Assembly: GCF_020873915.1 (NCBI RefSeq) | Contig: NZ_JAHWGP010000002.1 | Location: forward strand, 1 to 64,000 | Direction of reading: 5' to 3' | From: Streptomyces sp. DH5 | GTDB lineage: Bacteria; Actinomycetota; Actinomycetes; Streptomycetales; Streptomycetaceae | DNA length: 64,000 nt | Shown here: positions 23,814 to 31,893 of the stretch, piece by piece | Layout: every line of letters begins with the position of its first letter | Position numbering within the stretch: the first letter of the stretch is position 1 | Notes under the pieces: generated by a model | Seen by the model: the letters and a program-made list of their open reading frames with translations, nothing else | Told to the model about the DNA's origin: nothing | Databases searched by the model: none | Position numbers and translations under genes: made by a program

Positions 23814-26057
23814 GTGAACGCGGCGGGACGCCCGGGGCGGGCACGGTGGACCCGGCTGCGCGACCACCTGGCGGCGTCCGATCCCGGTCTGCTGCGGCTG
23901 ACGGCCGGGCTGCGGACGGTGGGGGCCGTCGCCCTGGCACTGGCCGTGCTCGCCTCGCTGGGGTTCGGTGTCCCGCGTCTGGTGACGGGGGCCATGACGG
24001 CGATGGTCGCGACCTTCGCCATCCGGGAGCGGCGGCGCGGCGCCCAGGCGGTCACGCTGGCCTGCGGGCTGGCGGTCGCGCTGGTGTCCGTGTCACTGGG
24101 CGCGGTGCTCAACGAGCGGCCGGTCGTCGGGGACGTCTTCTTCGTCGTCCTGATCTTCTGCGCGGTCTACGGCCGCCGGTTCGGCGACCGCGGGACCTCG
24201 CTCGGACTGATCGGCTTCCAGGTCTACTTCGTGTCCCTGTTCGTCGATGCCTCCACCGACGACCTGCCGGGGTTGTGGGCCTCCCTGACCGTGGCGTTCG
24301 CCTGCAGTGCGCTGATGCGGTTCGCCGTGGTGCCGGTGGCACCGGCCGCTCTGCTGGTGCGGCTGCGCCAGGCGTTCCGGGCCCGGCTGGGCCGGCTCGT
24401 CTCAGCGCACCTGGCGCTGCTCGACGCCGCGCCGGAGGAGATGGACAAGGCTCTGGAGGAGGTGCGGGAGGGAACGGCCCGCCTGCACGAGACGGCCCTG
24501 ATGATCCAGACCAGGCTGGAGGAGGGCACGCCCGACGAGTCTGCGGCACGGCTGGTGCAGCGCCGCATCGCGGACGCGGAGATCGCCGCCGAGCGTCTCG
24601 GTCTGTTGCTGCTGTCCGCCCGCAGCGCCGAACGGGCGGACACCCTCACGCTGCATCTGCCGGGCGCGCCCGCCCCGGAGGTCGGGCGGCTGCCCGGGCC
24701 GGACGAGGCCGTCGACCGGTTGCGGCGGGACCTGGAGGCGCTGCGCGCGCTGGTGCTGTGGACGGGCACGGCGGGGACGGGTGTGGCCCATGTCCGCAAC
24801 CGGCTGCTCGCCTACCGGGACGAGGAGCACCTGCCGCGGGCCTCGCCGGCCGTGCAGGACGTGTTCCGGGCCGTCGGGGAGACGGCGCGCGCCGTCATGG
24901 GGTTGCGGGTCGCCCTGGACGGTCCGCAGGACGAGTCGGACGACAGTCCGGCGACGGCCAGGTCCCGGGAGGAACTGGAGGCGGAGGACGCCGCCATCGA
25001 CGCCGGTGAGGAGGCCGGGGAGGACGACCACCGGACGGGGCTGCGGCGGCCCACCACCCGGGCGGCCGTCCAGGTGGCCGTGGGCTCGACGCTCGCCATC
25101 ATCGGCGGTGAGCTCCTGTCCACCGACCGGTGGTACTGGGCCGTGCTGACCTGCTGGATCGTCTTCATCAACACGGCTTCGACGGGCGAGATCCTGGTCA
25201 AGGGCTACCGGCGGCTGCTGGGCACGGTGTTCGGCGTGGTCGCCGGCATCGCGCTGGCGGCCGTGGTGGGCCGGCACACCCTGCCGGCGTTCCTGCTGGT
25301 GCTGGTGCTGATCTTCCTGATGTTCTACACGGCGCCGCTGTCCTACACGCTGATGTCGTTCTTCGTCACCGCGATGCTCGGGCTGCTCTACACCCTGCTG
25401 CACACCTACAGCTGGGAGGTGCTGGTGCTGCGCCTGGAGGAGACGGCGCTCGGCGCGGCCTGCGGGGTGGTCGCGGCGGCGCTGGTGCTGCCGGTGCGCA
25501 CCGACCGGCGCACCGACGAGTTGCTCGTGACCGTGCTGGAACGGCTCGCCGAGGTCACCGACGCCGCGGTGGGGCAGCTCAGCGGCGCTCCCGGTGAGGA
25601 CCTGCTGGACCGGGCGCGGGAGCTGGACCAGGCTCTGGGCGACCTGCGCTCCGCCACCCAGCCGCTCACCCACCCGGTCACGCCGCTTCGGGCCCGGCGC
25701 ACCAACGCACGGTTCGTGGTGGCGCTCCTGGAGACCTGCGCGTACCACGCGCGCTCCCTGGCGGCGACGGCCGAACTGCTGCCCACCCATCCCTCGATCG
25801 CGGCGGACCCGCGGTTGCGCGGGGCGGCGGGACGCACGGTGCGCAACATCGGGACGATCGCCACCCGGGTCGCGGGCGAGGAGGTGTCCGGGGCCGTCGA
25901 GACGGGCCCCAGCATCGCCTCGCTCCTGGGCGACGACGGCACGTCCCGCTACGGCCGCATCACGGGCCGGGTCCTGCGCCACTTGGAACGCCTGGACGAG
26001 GCCGTGGTCGGCCTCGCCCGCCCCCTGGGCGTACAGGTCTCGGCCCCCGACCACTGA
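23814..26057 (+). CDS. FUSC-family integral membrane protein (putative aromatic-acid exporter type)
   Basis: The 747-residue protein has the duplicated FUSC layout: an N-terminal group of about six hydrophobic helices (residues 40-175: AVALALAVLASLGFGV, LVTGAMTAMVATF, VTLACGLAVALVSV), a long cytoplasmic region (about 190-400), a second block of six helices (about 415-565, with WYWAVLTCWIVFINT and LMFYTAPLSYTLMSFFVTAMLGLLYT) and a C-terminal cytoplasmic helical domain. FUSC proteins such as AaeB export p-hydroxybenzoate-like acids with an accessory membrane-fusion partner; none is adjacent here, so the substrate is unknown. GTG 23814 follows GGGGGAGGG. Confidence 0.85.
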   Translation: MNAAGRPGRARWTRLRDHLAASDPGLLRLTAGLRTVGAVALALAVLASLGFGVPRLVTGAMTAMVATFAIRERRRGAQAVTLACGLAVALVSVSLGAVLNERPVVGDVFFVVLIFCAVYGRRFGDRGTSLGLIGFQVYFVSLFVDASTDDLPGLWASLTVAFACSALMRFAVVPVAPAALLVRLRQAFRARLGRLVSAHLALLDAAPEEMDKALEEVREGTARLHETALMIQTRLEEGTPDESAARLVQRRIADAEIAAERLGLLLLSARSAERADTLTLHLPGAPAPEVGRLPGPDEAVDRLRRDLEALRALVLWTGTAGTGVAHVRNRLLAYRDEEHLPRASPAVQDVFRAVGETARAVMGLRVALDGPQDESDDSPATARSREELEAEDAAIDAGEEAGEDDHRTGLRRPTTRAAVQVAVGSTLAIIGGELLSTDRWYWAVLTCWIVFINTASTGEILVKGYRRLLGTVFGVVAGIALAAVVGRHTLPAFLLVLVLIFLMFYTAPLSYTLMSFFVTAMLGLLYTLLHTYSWEVLVLRLEETALGAACGVVAAALVLPVRTDRRTDELLVTVLERLAEVTDAAVGQLSGAPGEDLLDRARELDQALGDLRSATQPLTHPVTPLRARRTNARFVVALLETCAYHARSLAATAELLPTHPSIAADPRLRGAAGRTVRNIGTIATRVAGEEVSGAVETGPSIASLLGDDGTSRYGRITGRVLRHLERLDEAVVGLARPLGVQVSAPDH

Positions 26058-26060
26058 CCC

Positions 26061-26083
26061 GCCTGCCGGCGCGGGGGCAGGGC
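26061..26083 (+). terminator. Short hairpin after the FUSC gene
   Basis: CCTGCC at 26062-26067 pairs with GGCAGG at 26076-26081 across an 8-base loop, 4 bases past the FUSC stop. There is no T-run. A modest terminator candidate. Confidence 0.35.
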
Positions 26084-26992
26084 GGGCGCCTCCCGGGGAG
26101 TAGCCGCCGGTCTCGCGCCGACATCCCGGCCGCCGCCGGCACCCCGGCCGCCGCTCGGCCGCCGGGGTCGGAGCAGCCGCCACGGTTCGGCGGTGGGCTC
26201 GGCCGGGCCGACGATGGAGCGGCAGCGGCGCCCGCCCCTGCGGGCGCGGTCGGCGTAGACCCGCACGGCCCGGGGGCGCGGATCGGCACCAGGTTGGCAC
26301 CGGCGTGGCAGCGGGAGGTCGGCGTCCGGGGCGGCCCTCAGCCCCGCGGCCCACGCCCACAGCCGGGCCCGCCGCCCTCCCCGACGCTGCCGCCATCGGG
26401 CCCGCGGGGATCCGGCGGGCCCGGGGCCAGTGGGTCGCACGACCCACTGGCCCCGGGCGCGGGCCTTCGACCAGCAGGGGCCGCCGCCTTCACGGCCGGC
26501 GCGGCCCCGCGCCGGGAGCGAACACAGCCGCCCCCACCCGTGCTGTCATCCCGCTCCGGCGGGGTCCGATGGTCCGGGCACCGGCGGCCCGAGGACCACA
26601 GGGGCAGGCCGGCAGTGACGCCGCGGGCCCTCGGCTCTCAGCGGCCCGGGCGTGGCCCGGCCGGCGCCGGAAGCGGGCCCCGTCTCCCCCGCCGGATGCC
26701 ATCCCGGCGGCCCCGACAGGGTTCCCTGGCCGCGGCGCCGGTGACACCCGGGGCCTGGTGGACGACACAGGCCCCGGGCTCCAGGTGGCTTGGGGCGGCC
26801 CTGCGGCCTGCCGGCCGCAGGGGCCCGGGCATGGCCCGGGCGTGGCACGGTCCACCGGGCGGGGGCGGCACCGCCGTCGCGGCCGGTGCGTCTAACCTTC
26901 CGCGCGCATGGCCGGGCCCGTCGCCCCGATGAGGGGAGACGGACCCGGTGGGCGGCGCGGGCACCGACACGGGCCGTGGATTCGCCAGGAGG
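26084..26992. other. Gene-poor, GC-extreme, hairpin-rich interval of about 0.9 kb
   Basis: No reading frame in this stretch looks like protein. All six frames are open over long distances but translate to Pro/Arg/Gly/Ala runs with no recognisable motif and without the codon-position bias of the neighbours. It contains a perfect 18-bp inverted repeat (26420-26457), a second inverted repeat with an 11-bp arm (26747-26757 and 26768-26778) sharing the CCCGGGGCC core, and several CCCGGGC-GTGGCCCGG-like words near 26644 and 26823-26845. It could be a decayed gene, a structured non-coding region or simply long convergent intergenic DNA. Confidence 0.5.
26419..26458. repeat. Perfect 18-19 bp inverted repeat with 2-base centre
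   Basis: Arm CCCGGGGCCAGTGGGTCG at 26420-26437, two bases CA, then the exact reverse complement at 26440-26457; bases 26419 and 26458 also pair. Such a long perfect palindrome is rare by chance even at this GC content. It may be a bidirectional terminator between the FUSC gene and the minus-strand gene ending at 26993, or a protein-binding site. Confidence 0.7.
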
Positions 26993-27421
26993 TCAGAAGT
27001 CCGTCGGGAGGCCGCTGGCCTCGGCGATGCCTCGCAGCTCCTCGTTCTGGCGGTGGCGGTCCCTGATGAAGTCGGCGATCTCGCCCAGGCGGGACGGGTC
27101 GGCGGCGGTCGCCGCGTCGGTGACCACCCTGACCGGCCCGGTGTCGTCGACCTCCAGCTCGACCACCTCGTTGTCCAGGCGGCCGGTGACGGCGGTCGCG
27201 ATGACGAGGGCGGCCTCGTCACGCACCTCCTGGGGCAGTTCCTCGTCGCCGCTGTCCAGCGCGAGGTCCATGCCCGACAGGCGGTGTTCGTCGATCGCTT
27301 CGAGGACCGGCTCCACCACGTCAAGCAGAAGCCGGTAGTCCTCGGTGTCCATCCGGACGCGCAGGAGGTCGAGGTAGACGTCCACGGGCCGGCCTTCCGG
27401 GGGAATCTCGGATTCGCTCAT
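26993..27421 (-). CDS. Hypothetical protein, acidic, 142 aa
   Basis: I do not recognise a family. The protein is acidic and predicted mainly helical, with no signal peptide, membrane helix or cysteine pattern. Starts MSESEIPPEGRPVDVYLDLLRVRMDTEDY; the C-terminal part LGEIADFIRDRHRQNEELRGIAE looks like an amphipathic helix. Codon-position GC is like that of the neighbours, which supports coding. It is 28 bp downstream of the DUF5133 gene on the same strand, so it may be its operon partner and part of the transcript starting upstream with the sigma factor. Confidence 0.72.
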   Translation of the reverse strand: MSESEIPPEGRPVDVYLDLLRVRMDTEDYRLLLDVVEPVLEAIDEHRLSGMDLALDSGDEELPQEVRDEAALVIATAVTGRLDNEVVELEVDDTGPVRVVTDAATAADPSRLGEIADFIRDRHRQNEELRGIAEASGLPTDF

Positions 27422-27449
27422 CGTCTACGGGTTCCCCGCACCCGGCAAG

Positions 27450-27695
27450 TCATACGGCGGCCGGCTGGGCGGCCGCGTCCGCCGCGTCCGGCCCGTCGGC
27501 CACCGTCAGCCAGCGGTGTGCCGTGGCCAGGGCCTGTCGTACGTCCCGGGTGCCGGTCGACACGCACAGCGTGTACGCCAGGTCACCGATGCGCGGGGCG
27601 TGGGCCGCGACGCCGTGGGTGACGGTTCCGGTGGCCGCCAGGGCCTCGTACTCCTCGACGAGGCGGCGCAGCACGGTGGGGTGGGGCTTCAGCAT
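27450..27695 (-). CDS. DUF5133 family small protein
   Basis: An 81-residue protein with the Streptomyces-specific block MLKPHPTVLRRLVEEYEAL, then IGDLAYTLCVSTGTRDVRQALATAHRWL. The pattern HPTVLRRLVEEYE ... DLAYTLCVSTGT is what I know as DUF5133, small proteins of unknown function encoded in many copies in Streptomyces, often near sigma factor genes. I chose the internal ATG (27695) since the family begins with ML/PHP; the longer open frame upstream overlaps the sigma factor end. Confidence 0.82.
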   Translation of the reverse strand: MLKPHPTVLRRLVEEYEALAATGTVTHGVAAHAPRIGDLAYTLCVSTGTRDVRQALATAHRWLTVADGPDAADAAAQPAAV

Positions 27696-27735
27696 GTGTC
27701 TCGTTCTCTCGATTCGGGTCCGGGGCGGGCGCCGG

Positions 27736-28599
27736 TCACGCCGTCGCCGAGTGTCCGTCTCCACCACGCGGCGTCTTCCGCTGTCCCAGCACGTCGGCGC
27801 GTACCCGGGCGCAGCTGCGGCTGATGAGGCGGGAGACGTGCATCTGGGAGATGCCGAGCCGGTCGGCTATACGGCTTTGGGTCATGTCCTCGAAGAAGCG
27901 CATGTAGAGGATGGCGCGCTCGCGCTCCGGGAGCCTGCGCAGCCCTTCCTTGGCGGACTCGCGGTCGACCACGACGTCGTAGGAGGCGTCCGCGGCGCCG
28001 AGGGTGTCCGCGAGGCTGTAGCCGTCGTCGTCGGCGGACAGCTCGGCGTCGAGGGACAGGGTGCTGAAGCTCTCCAGCGCCTCCATCCCGGCGGCGACCT
28101 CCTCCTCGGTCAGCCCGGTGTGCGCGGCGACGGCCGCCACGGACGGTTCGGGGCTGCCGGGGTTCTGGGTGAGCTCGCGCCGCGCCACCCGCACCTTGTT
28201 GCGCAGTTCCTGTACGCGGCGGGGCACCCGGAGCGCCCACATCCGGTCACGGAAGTGCCGCTTGACCTCGCCGGTGATGGTGGGGACGGCGTAGCTCTCG
28301 AAGGCGCCGCGACTCGGGTCGAACCGGTCGATGGCCTTGACCAGCCCGAGGGCGGCGACCTGGCGCAGGTCCTCGATGGACTCGCCGCGGTCGCGGAATC
28401 GGCCGGCGATGCGGTGGGCCATGGGCAGCCAGGCACTGGCGAGCTCGTCGCGTACCGCGTCCCGCTCGGGGCCGTCCTCCAGCGAGGCCAGCCGGTTGAA
28501 GAGGGCGGCGGTGTCGGGGGCGTCGTCGTGTCGCCGGCGGGACGGCGCGGTCTGCGTGTCGGAGGAGCCGGGACGATGGGGGGACGTGTCAATGAGCAT
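27736..28599 (-). CDS. Sigma-B/F/G family RNA polymerase sigma factor
   Basis: A 287-residue group 3 sigma factor of the SigB/SigF/SigG type. Region 2 holds DLRQVAALGLVKAIDRFDPSRGAFESYAVPTITGEVKRHFRDRMWALRVPRR (about 75-130), region 3 ELTQNPGSPEPSVAAVAAHTGL (about 140-190) and region 4 LPERERAILYMRFFEDMTQSRIADRLGISQMHVSRLI (about 220-270). S. coelicolor has about nine such factors with overlapping stress and developmental roles controlled by RsbW-like anti-sigmas. The ATG at 28599 opens the family-like N-terminus. An RsbW-like gene lies 182 bp upstream on the same strand and is a natural partner. The tail is rich in Gly/Arg. Confidence 0.92.
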   Translation of the reverse strand: MLIDTSPHRPGSSDTQTAPSRRRHDDAPDTAALFNRLASLEDGPERDAVRDELASAWLPMAHRIAGRFRDRGESIEDLRQVAALGLVKAIDRFDPSRGAFESYAVPTITGEVKRHFRDRMWALRVPRRVQELRNKVRVARRELTQNPGSPEPSVAAVAAHTGLTEEEVAAGMEALESFSTLSLDAELSADDDGYSLADTLGAADASYDVVVDRESAKEGLRRLPERERAILYMRFFEDMTQSRIADRLGISQMHVSRLISRSCARVRADVLGQRKTPRGGDGHSATA

Positions 28600-28781
28600 G
28601 CGGTTCGCTCCCGAACGGTGGTTGTGAGGGGGGTACCGCGGGATGGTTGCCGCCAGGACACCCGGAGGGTCCTCAGCGGCCCACCACTCCCGCCGGCGCG
28701 CCTCCGGTCCGAAGCACGAACCTCCGATTGCCCCGGCCCCGGTGGAACAAACTCCGCTTCGCCACGCAATCCGCCAGGCGC

Positions 28782-29216
28782 TCAGGCCAGGGGCACGAGT
28801 GCGGTGATGCACTTGCCGCCGGCGGGCAGGTCGGACACCCGGACGTCGTGGGCGAGCCGGCACACGATGGGCCAGCCGTGACCGCCGGGACGGCGGCGTC
28901 CGCGCTGGTCGGTGCGCGGAACGGCGACGGGCAGCTCGTCGCTGCGGTCGCTCACCGACAGCCGCACCCCGGGACCGCTGACGTCGACCCGGAAGTCGGT
29001 GACTCCCCCGCCGTGCAGGATGGCGTTGGTGGTCAGCTCGGACGCGACGAGCAGGACGTCCGCCAGGGCGTCGGTGTCGCAGGCCGTGTGGGTGGCGCGG
29101 CAGCGTTCGGAGACCGCCCGCGTGACGGCCTCGCGCACCTCCGCGGGGCGGGCGGGCACCGGGCTGCGCGCCCCGGGCGGCTCGAGAACGGTTTCGGTCG
29201 TGCGCTCCTCACTCAT
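28782..29216 (-). CDS. RsbW-like ATP-binding protein, putative anti-sigma factor
   Basis: A 144-residue HATPase_c_2 protein: LLVASELTTNAILHGGG (N-box), SVSDRSDELPV (G1-like) and RRRPGGHGWPIVCRLAHDV (G2-like). The G1 glycine pair is degenerate, common in this clade. It would bind a sigma-B-type factor or a STAS antagonist; the sigma factor gene immediately downstream on the same strand is the likeliest target. ATG 29216 follows CGAGGAGC; the frame is open 14 codons further but without an RBS. Confidence 0.82.
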   Translation of the reverse strand: MSEERTTETVLEPPGARSPVPARPAEVREAVTRAVSERCRATHTACDTDALADVLLVASELTTNAILHGGGVTDFRVDVSGPGVRLSVSDRSDELPVAVPRTDQRGRRRPGGHGWPIVCRLAHDVRVSDLPAGGKCITALVPLA

Positions 29217-29365
29217 GCTGCGGCTCCTCGGGTCGGTGGCTGACAATCGTCGACGCAAATGCCTCGTAGCTCCCTTTTCGGCTCACCTGTCCTGTTGAGG
29301 GCAAACCTCCCGGCCGTTTCCCGGTCTCCTGTCATTCCGACGCCGCACATGGGTACGTGGTGCGT

Positions 29366-29599
29366 ATGACCGATGTGGTGGACGCGGACGAACTGCTGCG
29401 GCGCATCCAGCGGGCGAGGGCCTGTGCGGCACAGGAGGAACGGTCCTGGCGGGCCCGGGGCGAGGAGTTCGGACGGGACGGCTCCGGCGACCCGGCGGCC
29501 GCGCGGGACGCCGAGGTGCGCGGGGTGGCGTACGGGGTGGTGCTGCGGGTGCTGGACGAGATCCTGACACCGGGACGGCACGCGCCGTCGCGGGGCTGA
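29366..29599 (+). CDS. Small hypothetical protein, 77 aa
   Basis: A small charged helical protein (DELLRRIQRARACAAQEERSWRARGEEFGRD ... RDAEVRGVAYGVVLRVLDEIL) of unknown function. It has the length and high-GC codon pattern of Streptomyces accessory proteins. ATG 29366 has no convincing ribosome site. GGGTAC at 29351-29356 lies just 9 bases upstream, so if that is a -10 element the mRNA would be nearly leaderless; however, no GNNT -35 lies at the right distance. Divergent from the anti-sigma gene, with which it shares a 149-bp regulatory gap. Confidence 0.6.
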   Translation: MTDVVDADELLRRIQRARACAAQEERSWRARGEEFGRDGSGDPAAARDAEVRGVAYGVVLRVLDEILTPGRHAPSRG

Positions 29600-29650
29600 A
29601 CGCAGGGGCGCGTGGATTGACACCGTCCGCACCCGGGCACCCGGGGGGCC

Positions 29651-31129
29651 ATGACGGTCGATCACAGCCGGGCGCCGGTTCTGGAAGCACTGGAGGACTA
29701 CCACCGCGAGGGGCGGATCGGTTTCACGCCGCCGGGCCACAAGCAGGCCCGCGGGGCCGACCCCGCGGTCCGTGAGGTGCTCGGGGACGCGGTGTTCCTG
29801 GGTGACGTGCTGGCGACGGGCGGTCTGGACGACCGGCTCACCCGTGGACGGGTGCTCCAGGAGGCCCAGGAGCTGATGGCCGACGCGGTGCACGCCGACC
29901 ACACGTTCTTCAGTACGTGCGGATCTTCCCTGTCGGTCAAGGCCGCCATGCTGGCGGTCGCGGGTCCGCACGAGAAACTGCTGATCGGGCGGGACGCCCA
30001 CAAGTCGGTGGTGGCCGGGCTGATCCTGTCCGGCATCGAACCGGTGTGGGTGGAGCCCCGGTGGGACGCGGACCGGAAGCTCGCGCACCCGCCGTCGGCC
30101 GTCGACTTCGACCGGGCCTTCGAGGCCCATCCGGACGCTCGCGGCGCCCTGGTGACCAGCCCGACCCCTTACGGTGCGGCGGCCCCGCTGCAGGCCATCG
30201 CCGAGGCGTGCCACCGGCGTTCGCGTCCGCTGATCGTGGACGAGGCGTGGGGCGCGCATCTGCCGTTCCACCCGGATCTGCCCTCCTGGGCGATGGACGC
30301 GGGCGCCGACATCTGCGTGACCAGCATCCACAAGATGGGCAGCGGTCTGGAGCAGGGCTCCGTGTTCCATCTCAGGGGTGATCTGGTGCCGCCCGCTCTG
30401 CTGGGCATGCGGGCCGATCTGCTGGGGACCACCAGCCCGTCGGCGCTGATCTTCGCCGGGCTGGACGGCTGGCGGCGGCAGATGGCCCTGAGCGGCAAGG
30501 AGCTGATGGGGGCGGCTCTGGAGCTCGCCGGCGAGGTCCGGGCCGCGATCGAGCGGATCGACGGGATGCATGTCCACGACCGGGACGACTTCTGTGGCCC
30601 GGAGCTCGCGGACGACTTCGATCCGCTGCCCTGCGTGATCGATCTCAGCGGTCTGGGCATCACCGGCTATCAGGCGGCGGACTGGCTGCGCGAGCACCGG
30701 AGCATCGACGCGCATCTGGCCGACCACCGCCGGATCGGGGCGCAGATCACCCATGGCGACGACCGGGAGACGACCGGGGAACTGCTGTCGGCGCTGCGGG
30801 ACCTGGGCCGGGCGGCGGGGAGTCTGCCGACGGCGCCGCGGGTGGAGGTGCCGGAGCCGGGCGAGCTGCGGATGGAACAGGCGATGCTGCCGCGGGACGC
30901 GTTCTTCGGTCCGGCCGAGGAGGTGCCGCTGTCGCGGGCCGCGGGCCGGGTGGCGGCCGAGATGATCACTCCGTATCCGCCCGGCATCCCGGCCGTCCTG
31001 CCGGGCGAGCGGCTCGCCGAACCCGTGCTCCGGTACCTGCGCAGCGGCCTCGACGCGGGGATGTACCTGCCGGACCCGTCGGATCCGAAGCTGGAGTCGG
31101 TGCGGGTGGTGGACGAGCGGGCCGGCTGA
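29651..31129 (+). CDS. PLP-dependent Orn/Lys/Arg decarboxylase family protein
   Basis: The 492-residue protein is a fold-type I PLP enzyme of the Orn/Lys/Arg decarboxylase group (short, SpeA2-like, lacking the N-terminal wing domain). The PLP-lysine is Lys228 in TSIHKMGSGLEQGSVF; PPGHKQARGADP near the start, THHTFFSTCGSS-type residues (DHTFFSTCGSS) and VDEAWGAH are the substrate/PLP-binding blocks; MITPYPPGIPAVLPGE closes the C-terminal domain. It should make a polyamine precursor such as putrescine, cadaverine or agmatine. ATG 29651 follows GGGGGG. Downstream comes the candidate sRNA. Confidence 0.9.
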   Translation: MTVDHSRAPVLEALEDYHREGRIGFTPPGHKQARGADPAVREVLGDAVFLGDVLATGGLDDRLTRGRVLQEAQELMADAVHADHTFFSTCGSSLSVKAAMLAVAGPHEKLLIGRDAHKSVVAGLILSGIEPVWVEPRWDADRKLAHPPSAVDFDRAFEAHPDARGALVTSPTPYGAAAPLQAIAEACHRRSRPLIVDEAWGAHLPFHPDLPSWAMDAGADICVTSIHKMGSGLEQGSVFHLRGDLVPPALLGMRADLLGTTSPSALIFAGLDGWRRQMALSGKELMGAALELAGEVRAAIERIDGMHVHDRDDFCGPELADDFDPLPCVIDLSGLGITGYQAADWLREHRSIDAHLADHRRIGAQITHGDDRETTGELLSALRDLGRAAGSLPTAPRVEVPEPGELRMEQAMLPRDAFFGPAEEVPLSRAAGRVAAEMITPYPPGIPAVLPGERLAEPVLRYLRSGLDAGMYLPDPSDPKLESVRVVDERAG

Positions 31130-31174
31130 GGCCGTGGCCGGCGCCACCGTGGAACCGGCGTGAAAGAGGTCACG

Positions 31175-31207
31175 CGACCGGGTTACCGGAACGCCGACCA
31201 AATGGTT
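31175..31207 (+). promoter_or_regulatory. Possible ECF-type promoter for a small transcript
   Basis: Within the run CCGGAACGCC ... TTATCGTTC near 31187-31214, GGAAC is separated by 18 bases from CGTT, resembling an extracytoplasmic-function or SigR-type arrangement (GGAAY-N16-19-GTT). It lies upstream of the hairpin terminator at 31271-31306, so a transcript of about 90 bases could be made. Coordinates are approximate and the call rests on pattern alone. Confidence 0.25.
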
Positions 31208-31306
31208 TATCGTTCATCCATACGTGGTGACGGAGTCGACGCCCCGTCCTCCGGACACCACCGCTTACGGCCCTGGCTGGCTTCCCCCGTCCAGCCAGGG
31301 CTTTTT
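31205..31306 (+). ncRNA. Candidate small RNA upstream of the cNMP-binding gene
   Basis: Bases 31130-31429 hold no supported protein gene. The segment from about 31205 ends in a strong rho-independent terminator (31271-31306), the only one in the window with a T-run. The gene upstream (decarboxylase) ends 140 bases before it and the sequence between is less GC-rich than genes (for example AAATGGTTTATCGTTCATCC at 31200). Either it is the 3 prime end of the decarboxylase mRNA or an independent sRNA of about 90-100 nt. The sequence does not match an RNA that I can name. Confidence 0.4.
31271..31306 (+). terminator. Rho-independent terminator with T-run
   Basis: CCCTGGCTGG (31271-31280), 10-base loop, CCAGCCAGGG (31291-31300), then CTTTTTC (31301-31307). 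A perfect 10-bp stem with a U-tract is unusual for Streptomyces and clear in the sequence. Confidence 0.85.
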
Positions 31307-31429
31307 CATTCCCGGAGGCGAACCGGCCCGCCGAGGTGCCCCGAACGGCGGCAGCGGCTGAAATGAACATAGGGAAAAGCAACTCAGGGAAAGCACCGGA
31401 ACCGATTGCCCGGCGAGGAGCCCCGCGCC

Positions 31430-31888
31430 ATGACCAAAGCGATCAAACTCCTGACGGCCCTCCCCCCTCCGCAGCGCGCGCGGCTGATGGCCCTGGCGCG
31501 GGAGGTGTCCTTCCCGGAGGACACCCGGATCTTCGAGCCGGGAGGCACCGCCGACCGTTTCTGGGTGATCCGCTCCGGCGCCGTCTCGCTGGACCAGCCG
31601 GTGAACGCGCTGCACCGGGTGACGGTCGCCGGCCTCGGCGCGGGCGACCTGCTCGGCTGGTCCTGGCTGTTCCCGCCGCACGAGTGGGACTTCGGCGCCG
31701 TGGCCTTCAGCCCGGTACGCGCCTACGAGTTCGACGCGGCGGCCGTGCTCCGGCTGTGCGAGGAGGACCCCGAGCTCGGTCTGCTGCTGGTACGCAAGGT
31801 CGCCGAGGTCCTCGCCCACCGGCTGGAGACGACGCGCGGCAAACTGATGGAGCAGTACGCGATGCACCGGCGCGGCGGGGCCGTGTAG
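31430..31888 (+). CDS. Cyclic-nucleotide-binding domain protein without HTH
   Basis: A 152-residue Crp-type cNMP-binding domain alone: FPEDTRIFEPGGTADRFWVIRSGAVSLDQ, then GAGDLLGWSWLFPPHEWDFGAVAFSPVRAYEFDAAAVL and a C-terminal helix LLVRKVAEVLAHRLETTRGKLMEQYAM. The PEF/RSA phosphate cassette is replaced by GWSWLFPPHEWDFGAV, so true cNMP binding is doubtful. No DNA-binding domain follows. ATG 31430 has GAGGAG at 31415-31420; an upstream TTG at 31406 is less likely. Probably a sensor subunit or partner protein. It ends 6 bp before the convergent MFS gene. Confidence 0.82.
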   Translation: MTKAIKLLTALPPPQRARLMALAREVSFPEDTRIFEPGGTADRFWVIRSGAVSLDQPVNALHRVTVAGLGAGDLLGWSWLFPPHEWDFGAVAFSPVRAYEFDAAAVLRLCEEDPELGLLLVRKVAEVLAHRLETTRGKLMEQYAMHRRGGAV

Positions 31889-31893
31889 GCCCC

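Noticed and set aside
26294-26932. Open frames in all six frames of the 26.1-27.0 kb interval
   Set aside because: They are Pro/Arg/Gly-rich and contain no motif. High GC removes stop codons, so open length is not evidence of coding here.
29351-29356. GGGTAC 9 bases before the small gene at 29366
   Set aside because: No GNNT -35 lies 14-16 bases upstream, so I did not list it as a sigma-B promoter.
29617-29622. A perfect TTGACA hexamer just before the decarboxylase gene
   Set aside because: No -10-like TANNNT follows at 16-19 bases, so it is not called a promoter.
31160-31366. A possible 68-residue peptide starting GTG 31160
   Set aside because: It runs straight through the T-run terminator at 31271-31306 and has no Streptomyces-like coding pattern.
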